NCBI GenBank assembly: GCA_964344985.1
Contig: CAYFPI010000009.1
Coordinates: 1-46,516, forward strand
Direction of reading: 5' to 3'
Source of the DNA: Thioglobus_A sp964344985
GTDB lineage: Bacteria; Pseudomonadota; Gammaproteobacteria; PS1; Pseudothioglobaceae
Length of the DNA stretch: 46,516 nucleotides
How positions within the stretch are numbered: position 1 is the stretch's first letter; the number at the start of each line of letters is the position of its first letter. This document shows positions 40,929 to 46,516 of the stretch, piece by piece. The notes under the pieces are model-generated. The model was given only the letters and a program-made list of their open reading frames with translations. It was not told the DNA's origin and searched no databases. Both the position numbers and the translations under genes were made by a program.

Positions 40929-41851
40929 TAATTTTTGCTAGCAACACGCAAAATAGCACTGCGTGAGCGTTTGTTGTGTTTAACTTCTTCCTTGCTAGCA
41001 AAGGTTTTTCCAAGATCTTTTAACAAGGTTGTTTGTACTTGCGTGTCAATAATGGGCAAGCCTTTTGGTAAAGATTTGGTGCGTGAATGTTTTTGAATAA
41101 ATTTTTTAACAATACGATCTTCAATTGAATGAAAACTAATAATGGACAATCTCCCATGTTGTGCCAATACTGTTTTTGATTGCTCTAGTGTGTCAATCAG
41201 TTGTTTAAGCTCTTGATTGATAAAAATTCGAATTGCTTGAAAAGTTCGAGTGGCAGGATGTTTGTTTTTAATACCTCTAACCACTTGAGAGACAATATCA
41301 GCCAGTTGCAAAGTTGTGGTAATGGTTTTATCTTGCTGATAACGCTTAATCGCACTGGCAATGTGTCTTGACTTTTTTTCTTCGCCAAATTCATAAATAA
41401 CATTGGCAATTTCAACTGCGTCGGCTTTTTCTAACCACTGCGCTGCACTCATGCCACTGGTTTGATTCATACGCATATCAAGCGGACCATCTTGATTAAA
41501 ACTAAACCCACGATCTGCATTATCAAGCTGTGGTGATGAAACTCCTAAATCCATCAAAATTCCGTCAATTTTTCCAACTAGATCTAGCTTTTCTAATTCA
41601 GATTCTAAATTGGAAAAAGTACTGTGAATAAGTGTAAGACGACTATCTTTGATATTCTTTTGTCCAAATTTAATGGCACTTAAATCTTGATCAAAAGCGA
41701 TCAATTTCCCATCATCTCCTAGTTGATCAAGAATACCTTGTGAATGCCCACCACGACCAAAAGTGGCATCAACATAGATACCGTCTTTTTTAATGTTAAG
41801 TGCATCGATTGACTCTTCATACATCACTGATTGGTGATGATTAGAGGTCAT
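40928..41851 (-). CDS. rsmH: 16S rRNA m4C1402 methyltransferase RsmH (MraW)
   Basis: N4-methylates C1402 of 16S rRNA. Signatures HQSVMYEESIDALNI, YVDATFGRGGHSQGIL (SAM motif), GILMDLGVSSPQLDNADRGF, GPLDMRMNQ, RTFQAIRIFINQEL and ISFHSIEDRIVKKFI. 307 aa. It overlaps mraZ by 4 bp and ftsL by 1 bp, a tight dcw operon. Confidence 0.97.
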   Translation of the reverse strand: MTSNHHQSVMYEESIDALNIKKDGIYVDATFGRGGHSQGILDQLGDDGKLIAFDQDLSAIKFGQKNIKDSRLTLIHSTFSNLESELEKLDLVGKIDGILMDLGVSSPQLDNADRGFSFNQDGPLDMRMNQTSGMSAAQWLEKADAVEIANVIYEFGEEKKSRHIASAIKRYQQDKTITTTLQLADIVSQVVRGIKNKHPATRTFQAIRIFINQELKQLIDTLEQSKTVLAQHGRLSIISFHSIEDRIVKKFIQKHSRTKSLPKGLPIIDTQVQTTLLKDLGKTFASKEEVKHNKRSRSAILRVASKN

Positions 41852-42300
41852 AGTGATAGTTGGGTAATTTCTGGTGGAACTTCTTCTTGCTGACTCAGTG
41901 CGTCTAAGTTGTCAATTTGCTGATTCCAAGTATCTTCATCCCAAAGCTCAAAGTTATGACCTTGGCCACTTAGAATGATTTTTTTGCCAATATTAGCATA
42001 TTCCCTAAGTGTATTAGGAATAAGAATGCGTGAAGCCTTGTCTAGCTCGCAATCAGTCGCATGACCGATAAGTTTGCGTTTAAGGCGTTTGGTGTGAATA
42101 TTTAGACCAGGTAGTGCACTAACTTTTTGCTCAAGCACTTGCCAGTCTTTTAGTGGGTACAACAATAAACAATGATCATCTGGATGAATACTCAACACCA
42201 TTTGACCGGCACAAATTTCATCAATCTGTGCTTGATGACGCGTAGGGACTTTGAGTCGCCCCTTGGCATCAACGGTTAAATTGTGTACTCCCCTAAACAT
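41848..42300 (-). CDS. mraZ: Transcriptional regulator MraZ
   Basis: AbrB-like repressor of its own dcw operon. Two SpoVT/AbrB-type repeats: FRGVHNLTVDAKGRLKVPTR near the start and ATDCELDKASRILIPNTLRE in the second half. 150 aa is normal. Its ribosome site is weak. A 25-codon ORF ends 12 bp upstream, which suggests coupling. Matching direct-repeat operator at 42456-42485. Confidence 0.96.
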   Translation of the reverse strand: MFRGVHNLTVDAKGRLKVPTRHQAQIDEICAGQMVLSIHPDDHCLLLYPLKDWQVLEQKVSALPGLNIHTKRLKRKLIGHATDCELDKASRILIPNTLREYANIGKKIILSGQGHNFELWDEDTWNQQIDNLDALSQQEEVPPEITQLSL

Positions 42301-42312
42301 TGTTTTTGTATA

Positions 42313-42390
42313 TTAAACAATGGTTAAAAGCCCTAATGAAAGAATAACTGCTGCTGATGCGTAGATGAATGTGTGTAGTACTGCGTCCAT
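42313..42390 (-). CDS. 25-aa hydrophobic peptide ahead of mraZ
   Basis: Short ORF from ATG 42390 to TAA 42313, preceded by GGGG five bases before the ATG. It encodes Met-Asp-Ala-Val-Leu-His-Thr followed by about 18 nonpolar residues (FIYASAAVILSLGLLTIV), a single membrane span. It is the first ORF after the dcw promoter and lies 12 bp before mraZ. It may be a real small membrane protein or a leader peptide controlling mraZ translation. Not recognised. Confidence 0.6.
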   Translation of the reverse strand: MDAVLHTFIYASAAVILSLGLLTIV

Positions 42391-42452
42391 GGTTTCCCCT
42401 ATATGAAATGAATTGGTTTTTCTCTATAACTCCTCAAGTTATAAAAAGACAT

Positions 42453-42485
42453 TTTATACCACTTTGTACCACTTTTAAACACTTT
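42453..42485 (-). promoter_or_regulatory. dcw promoter with MraZ-type operator
   Basis: Read on the minus strand, three units each starting AAAGTG(G/T) repeat every 10 bp (42476-42485, 42466-42475, 42456-42465). Ten-bp-spaced AAAGTG or TGGG repeats are the known MraZ binding pattern. A TATAAA -10 lies at 42453-42458, overlapped by the last repeat, which fits repression. An AACT-type hairpin (TATAACT/AGTTATA, 42425-42443) follows in the leader. Confidence 0.75.
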
Positions 42486-42498
42486 TATTTAAAAAAAA

Positions 42499-42522
42499 TA
42501 AAAATTTTGGAATTTTTTAAAA
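42499..42522 (-). repeat. AT-rich 24-bp element, copy 1 (dcw side)
   Basis: 23 of 24 bases match, in inverted orientation, the copy at 42660-42683. Each copy is itself nearly palindromic around a central CC/GG. It lies 40 bp upstream of the dcw -10. Confidence 0.65.
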
Positions 42523-42573
42523 TCACACAAAAATTGAGTGAATACTTGATAAGTAAGTACTTTGCAGATGAAA

Positions 42574-42607
42574 AAAACTCTTAATTTAAGGATAAATTAG
42601 GGGTTTT
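42574..42607. terminator. 14-bp hairpin between the dcw and pyrD promoters
   Basis: 42574-42587 pairs with 42594-42607 (two wobbles on the plus strand, loop AAGGAT). On the minus strand it is followed by a seven-T run, so it could stop antisense transcripts before the dcw promoter. The rest of this roughly 350-bp gap holds no other gene that I can see. Confidence 0.5.
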
Positions 42608-42659
42608 ATTAAGTATTTAAGTCTTTTTGCAAAGATAAAGTGTTAGTCAAGGCTAAATA

Positions 42660-42683
42660 TTTTAAAAATTTCCAAAATTTTTA
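42660..42683 (+). repeat. AT-rich 24-bp element, copy 2 (pyrD side)
   Basis: Inverted copy of 42499-42522 with one mismatch, 24 bp upstream of the pyrD -35. Relative to the gene it serves, it has the same orientation as copy 1 has to dcw. Confidence 0.65.
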
Positions 42684-42707
42684 AAATTAGTGATTTTTCT
42701 AATAAGT

Positions 42708-42736
42708 TTGATGTGCAAAGTGTTATTTGATATGAT
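42708..42736 (+). promoter_or_regulatory. Predicted sigma70 promoter of pyrD
   Basis: TTGATG (42708-42713), 17-bp spacer, TATGAT (42731-42736), start near 42743. The spacer holds one AAAGTGT box (42717-42723), similar to an MraZ repeat unit. Confidence 0.7.
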
Positions 42737-42770
42737 GTGTACAAAGATCAATTAATTCATTGGGGGTGTT

Positions 42771-43907
42771 ATGAGATTGGTTTATTCATTAAGAGCCTGG
42801 ATAAATTTTATTACTTACAGGTTTGTAATCAGACCGCTGATTTTTTTATGGGAAGCGGAGCATGCCCACAACCAGCTGAAAAAATTTGGCCTTATACTAT
42901 CTAGCAATGCACTTGGTAGATTGTTGTTAAAGTCTTTGTTCTTCTACCAGCATAAATCGCTTCGTACTACTGTTGATGGGGTGAGTTATAAAAATCCAAT
43001 TGGACTATCTGCAGGGTTTGATAAGGATGGAGAGTTAACTGATGCTTATCCACTAATGGGCTTTGGTTTTGCTGAACTAGGTTCTTTTACTGGTGATGTT
43101 TGTCCGGGCAATCCTGGAGTTGGTAGACGCTTGTTTCGTTTGGTTAAATCTAAATCAATTTTGGTATGGTATGGACTTAACAACCAAGGCGCAGAATCTA
43201 TTGCCAAACGACTAAAAGATAAAAAATTTAATATTCCAATTGGCATAAGTGCAGCCAAAACTAATAATTCTGCAGATTTTGACCTTCAAACTTCAATTGA
43301 TGATTATTTGAAAACAGTGAGTGAGTTTAAAGATATTGGATCATATTACACAATTAATATTTCTTGTCCAAATACTCAGGATGGTGAGCCGTTTGTTGAT
43401 AAAAAAAATCTAAATACTTTATTAAATTCTTTAGATGAAGTTAAGCAAGACGGTAAGCCTGTCTATATTAAGATGGCAGCAGATTTGACAGAAGAAGAAA
43501 TTAATACCATTGTAGATACTTGCTTAAAGCACAAGGTGGACGGACTGGTGTTAACTAATTTGACCAAGCCTTCAATTAGCGATGAATATCTTAAAGAAGA
43601 ATTAACTTTTAATAAGGGCGCGCTCAGCGGTCTACCAGTGCAGAGAATTTCAACGAATGTGGTACGGCAAGTGTATCAGAGGACTCGTGGAAAAATCACC
43701 ATTGTTGGTGTTGGCGGGGTGTTTAATGCAGATGATGCTTATGAGAAAATTACCTCAGGCGCCAACCTAATTGAAATGATTACTGGAATGATTTTTGATG
43801 GTCCACAAGTAATTGGTGAGATTAATCGTGGCCTGGTAGATCTTTTGAAAAAAGATGGTTTTTCTTCGATTGAAGAGGCGGTAGGATCACGCAACCCTTT
43901 GCTTTAA
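42771..43907 (+). CDS. pyrD: Dihydroorotate dehydrogenase, membrane (class 2-like), with catalytic Cys
   Basis: Oxidises dihydroorotate to orotate, passing electrons to quinone. The N-terminal extension of about 65 residues has the amphipathic helices of class 2 enzymes (RFVIRPLIFLWEAEHAHNQL). FMN-barrel segments: NPIGLSAGFDKDGEL, FGFAELGSFT, INISCPNTQDGEPF, KMAADLTEEE, TIVGVGGVF. The catalytic base position is Cys199, as in class 1 enzymes, where class 2 normally has Ser. 378 aa, about 40 longer than E. coli. A GGGGG ribosome site is upstream. Converges with mdh, overlapping it by 4 bp. Confidence 0.9.
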   Translation: MRLVYSLRAWINFITYRFVIRPLIFLWEAEHAHNQLKKFGLILSSNALGRLLLKSLFFYQHKSLRTTVDGVSYKNPIGLSAGFDKDGELTDAYPLMGFGFAELGSFTGDVCPGNPGVGRRLFRLVKSKSILVWYGLNNQGAESIAKRLKDKKFNIPIGISAAKTNNSADFDLQTSIDDYLKTVSEFKDIGSYYTINISCPNTQDGEPFVDKKNLNTLLNSLDEVKQDGKPVYIKMAADLTEEEINTIVDTCLKHKVDGLVLTNLTKPSISDEYLKEELTFNKGALSGLPVQRISTNVVRQVYQRTRGKITIVGVGGVFNADDAYEKITSGANLIEMITGMIFDGPQVIGEINRGLVDLLKKDGFSSIEEAVGSRNPLL

Positions 43908-44833
43908 TTTGGAATTTCAGCTATTAAAGACTTAATAACTTGAGCTGAAGTGTCAAATGATTTTTGTTCTTGCTGATTAAAGTTTAATTCAATAATTTTT
44001 TCTACCCCGTTTGCACCCAACACTACAGGCACTCCAATAGCAATATCATTGTGTCCATACTCGCCTTCAAGCATAGTGATGCAAGGTAGTAGTCGGTTTT
44101 TATTGTGCACAATAGCCTCTACCATAGTTGCTACTGCTGCACCTGGGGCGTCATAAGCACTGGATTTTTGTTTTAAATTAAGTATTTCTGCACCGCCATC
44201 ACGAGTGCGTTGAATTAAATCATCGATAGTTTTTTGCTCTAGTAAGTGATTAATAGAGATGCCACTAACAGTGGTGAATCTTGGTAGTGGCACCATAGTA
44301 TCACCATGTCCACCAAGCACCATGGCTTGAATGTCGTTAATAGAGTAATCAGTTTCCATGGCAATAAAGCTTGACATGCGCATTGAATCTAGAATGCCAG
44401 CCTGTCCCATAATTCTATTATGTGGCCATTTGGCTTTTTTGTTGGCATGGTAAGTAAGAACATCTACTGGATTAGATACAACAATAACAAATGCATCTGG
44501 CGCATGCTCGATAATACCATCCATAATTTGATCAATGATTCTAAGGTTAATACTTAAAACATCTGCTCGATCCATGCCAGGTTTTCGTGGAACGCCGGCG
44601 GCGATAACAACAATATTAGAATCTTGAATATTGCTGATATCACTAGCGCCTATGAGCTCTGCATCAAAATGATAAACACTGGAGGTTTCTTGAATATCGA
44701 GCGCCACACCTTTGGCGTATTTTTCATCAAGATCAATCAAAACAATTTGCTGAGCTAGTTTTTGAATAGCAATCATTTGCGCTGTACTTTCACCTACTCG
44801 TCCAGCACCCACGATGCTAATTTTATTAACCAT
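43904..44833 (-). CDS. mdh: Malate dehydrogenase (LDH-like type)
   Basis: NAD-dependent malate/oxaloacetate enzyme of the TCA cycle, of the LDH-like branch and not the E. coli type. NAD motif SIVGAGRVGESTA, acidic DLD at the end of beta 2, substrate loop AAGVPRKPGMDRADVL with the three arginines spread as in MDH, VSNPVDVLTY, and catalytic His in LGGHGDTMVPL. 309 aa. It faces the malic enzyme gene across about 60 bp, so malate metabolism is clustered here. Confidence 0.95.
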   Translation of the reverse strand: MVNKISIVGAGRVGESTAQMIAIQKLAQQIVLIDLDEKYAKGVALDIQETSSVYHFDAELIGASDISNIQDSNIVVIAAGVPRKPGMDRADVLSINLRIIDQIMDGIIEHAPDAFVIVVSNPVDVLTYHANKKAKWPHNRIMGQAGILDSMRMSSFIAMETDYSINDIQAMVLGGHGDTMVPLPRFTTVSGISINHLLEQKTIDDLIQRTRDGGAEILNLKQKSSAYDAPGAAVATMVEAIVHNKNRLLPCITMLEGEYGHNDIAIGVPVVLGANGVEKIIELNFNQQEQKSFDTSAQVIKSLIAEIPN

Positions 44834-44895
44834 GATAACCCCCGCTCAATGCTTATATAATATTACTTCTAATTTATTAATAATATTAACCCAAA

Positions 44896-46116
44896 ATGAG
44901 CGAAGAATTTCACAAATTAGCCCTTGATTATCACCAGGGAGAGCGACCTGGAAAATTGTTTGTTTCTTCGCATAAAGCACTAGATACGCATCATGATTTA
45001 TCTTTGGCGTATACGCCTGGCGTGGCAGCGCCAGTAAGGGAAATTGCTAAAGATGCCAGCAAGGTTTACGATTACACCATTAAGGGCAATTTAGTGGCGG
45101 TTATTTCAGATGGTTCAGCTGTATTGGGGCTTGGTAATGTTGGTCCGTTAGCGGCTAAACCCGTTATGGAGGGCAAGGGTGTTCTATTTAAGCAATTTGC
45201 TGATATTGATGTATTTAATATTGAAGTTGACACTCAGGATGTGGATGAATTTGTACAAACGGTTAAAAACATTGCACCAACATTTGGCGGTATTAATTTG
45301 GAAGATATTTCTGCACCGCGTTGTTTTGAGATTGAAAAACGTCTGATTGAGGAGTTAGACATTCCAGTTTTTCATGATGATCAACACGGCACGGCTATTA
45401 TCATTGCTGCAGGGTTGTTAAATTCAATCGAGATTCAAGGGAAGGATATAAAAACAGTTAAGTTGGTTTGTTTGGGTGCGGGCTCAGCTGGCATTGCAAC
45501 ACTTAATTTGTTGTGTGATTTAGGTCTTGATAAAGATAATATTTTATTGGTTGATAAAGAAGGTGTTATTAATACAAAAATGCAAGGTTTGAGTGATGTT
45601 AAAGCACAATACGCAGTAGATACAAATAAAGAAACTTTAGCTGATGCTATGCAGGATGCGGATATTTTTATTGGTGTTGCAGCGGCTAATTTAGTTTCTA
45701 AAGAAATGGTTAAGTCAATGGCGGATAATCCAATTGTGTTTGCATTGTCAAACCCTGATCCAGAGATTTCCCCAGCAGATGCTAATTCTGTGCGTGATGA
45801 TTTAATTATGGCAACAGGGCGTAGTGATTACCCAAATCAGGTGAATAATGTTTTAGGTTTTCCATTTATTTTTAGAGGTGCTTTAGATGCCAAGGCAAGT
45901 GAAATTAATACACAGATGAAAATTGCCGCTGTGCATGCACTTAAAGACTTGGCAAAACTAGATATTCCAGAAGATGTGCTAAAGGCTTATCATGTTGATA
46001 GTATGAGCTTTGGTAAAGATTACATCATTCCAAAACCATTTGATAAAAGGCTGATTGATGTTGTGCCAAAAGCAGTATTTGAGGCTGCAATTTCAAGCGG
46101 TGTATCTCGATTATAA
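44896..46116 (+). CDS. Malic enzyme, short form
   Basis: Oxidative decarboxylation of malate to pyruvate and CO2. Sequence shows LAYTPGVAAPVREI, SDGSAVLGLGNVGPLAAKPVMEGK, GGINLEDISAPRCFEIE (metal ligands Glu-Asp), PVFHDDQHGTAII, the Rossmann motif LGAGSAGIAT and ALSNPDPEISP. 406 aa, lacking the phosphotransacetylase domain of MaeB. NAD or NADP use cannot be fixed from sequence alone; after the second beta strand it has VDKEG. Divergent from mdh. Confidence 0.93.
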   Translation: MSEEFHKLALDYHQGERPGKLFVSSHKALDTHHDLSLAYTPGVAAPVREIAKDASKVYDYTIKGNLVAVISDGSAVLGLGNVGPLAAKPVMEGKGVLFKQFADIDVFNIEVDTQDVDEFVQTVKNIAPTFGGINLEDISAPRCFEIEKRLIEELDIPVFHDDQHGTAIIIAAGLLNSIEIQGKDIKTVKLVCLGAGSAGIATLNLLCDLGLDKDNILLVDKEGVINTKMQGLSDVKAQYAVDTNKETLADAMQDADIFIGVAAANLVSKEMVKSMADNPIVFALSNPDPEISPADANSVRDDLIMATGRSDYPNQVNNVLGFPFIFRGALDAKASEINTQMKIAAVHALKDLAKLDIPEDVLKAYHVDSMSFGKDYIIPKPFDKRLIDVVPKAVFEAAISSGVSRL

Positions 46117-46145
46117 AAAAACTTAAAAAATAAGCAAAATACCCC

Positions 46146-46174
46146 TTGCAGAGAAGGAAATGCTATGGGATAAT
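46146..46174 (+). promoter_or_regulatory. Promoter of the tRNA-tuf operon
   Basis: TTGCAG (46146-46151), 17-bp spacer, GATAAT (46169-46174), ending 13 bp before tRNA-Tyr. Confidence 0.75.
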
Positions 46175-46187
46175 TGTGGATTGTTTT

Positions 46188-46272
46188 GGAGAGATTTACG
46201 AGTGGTTAAAGTATGCGGATTGTAAATCCGTCGCCTCTGGCTTCGAAGGTTCGAATCCTTCTCTCTCCACCA
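46188..46272 (+). tRNA. tRNA-Tyr(GUA)
   Basis: Acceptor GGAGAGA / TCTCTCC, anticodon GTA at 46222-46224 in loop TTGTAAA, long variable arm, T loop TTCGAAT, encoded CCA. First gene of the tRNA-tuf cluster. Confidence 0.97.
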
Positions 46273-46289
46273 TAAACAAAAAAGAATTT

Positions 46290-46363
46290 GCGGGTATCGT
46301 ATATTGGTATTACCTTGGCCTTCCAAGCCAATGAGACGAGTTCGATTCTCGTTACCCGCTCCA
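46290..46363 (+). tRNA. tRNA-Gly(UCC)
   Basis: Acceptor GCGGGTA / TACCCGC, anticodon stem TTGGC/GCCAA with TCC at 46322-46324, T loop TTCGATT, encoded CCA. 74 nt. Confidence 0.97.
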
Positions 46364-46376
46364 AGTGGGGGAATGT

Positions 46377-46452
<76 letters not shown>

Positions 46453-46492
46453 TAAATTTAAAATTTAATTGTAAAACGTAGGGGAATAAAAA

Positions 46493-46516
46493 ATGGCAAA
46501 AGAAAAATTCGAAAGA
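46493..46516 (+). CDS. tuf: Elongation factor Tu, first 8 codons (cut by window end)
   Basis: MAKEKFER follows the three tRNAs, with an AGGGG ribosome site 9 bp upstream. These residues and the tRNA-tuf order identify EF-Tu; the rest is outside the window. Confidence 0.9.

Noticed and set aside
42369..42584. 71-aa plus-strand frame in the dcw/pyrD gap
   Set aside because: AT-rich, no ribosome site, covers the MraZ operator and the antisense of the 25-aa peptide. No family features.
42588..42593. Hexaloop AAGGAT (A1, G4) in the dcw/pyrD hairpin as an ANTAR target
   Set aside because: Single long hairpin without a partner, not in a transcript leader before a terminator; the A1/G4 match is likely chance.

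Overview
The window is a dense, AT-rich gammaproteobacterial chromosome segment. The gene complement (mraZ-rsmH-ftsL-ftsI, hisI-hisE-tatABC, purM-purN-DUF3108, dapA-bamC, cysG, ccmF-ccmI, LDH-like mdh with a short malic enzyme, tRNA-tuf) and the low GC content fit a small-genome marine sulfur oxidiser of the SUP05/Thioglobaceae type. That placement is inference from gene content, not a database result. Two runs of N, in cysG and dapA, show this is a draft scaffold, and in both cases the reading frame shows the gap length is wrong.

Layout. 1-1.7 kb: an inverse-autotransporter beta-barrel gene with a TGA inside its signal-peptide region, coupled to an unknown secreted protein. 1.7-4.8 kb: bioC, a ZnuA-like protein, cmoB and a small exported protein. 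4.8-9 kb: frr and pyrH divergent from uvrA. 9-15 kb: DUF3108/purN/purM, divergent from a pgsA-like gene and hda, then cysG, DUF2892 and tRNA-Leu. 15-20.6 kb: serB, ccmF, ccmI, dapE, trmD. 20.6-30.4 kb: a nitrogen block with two separate glnK-amt operons, between them dapA, bamC, a divergent NAD+ DNA ligase and a Cache-like protein, then a CBS-pair protein and a NasT-type ANTAR regulator. 30.4-36 kb: tat and his genes, a nuclease, gor, prfB and rpsO. 36-42.5 kb: lpxL-like, dnaG and a short dcw operon. 42.5-46.5 kb: pyrD, mdh, malic enzyme, three tRNAs and the start of tuf.

Main result. Both glnK-amt operons begin with a leader that, just after a predicted sigma70 start site, carries two small hairpins with six-base loops having A at position 1 and G at position 4, followed by an intrinsic terminator. 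This is the described signature of RNA bound by ANTAR antiterminators. In the second leader the 3' arm of hairpin 2 lies inside the 5' arm of the terminator, so the two folds exclude each other. A NasT-family ANTAR protein is encoded just downstream, with Asn where the phospho-acceptor Asp should be. The simplest reading is a local antitermination circuit controlling ammonium uptake and PII, with a second very strong terminator in front of glnK2.

Other points: a three-repeat MraZ-type operator followed by an unrecognised 25-residue membrane peptide ahead of mraZ; a 24-bp element placed in the same orientation upstream of both the dcw and pyrD promoters; a 98-bp palindromic element between nuc and gor; and several enzymes with changed key residues (LpxL Glu to Met, LigA K290 to Glu, PyrD Ser to Cys, UvrA seven residues missing before its second P-loop).
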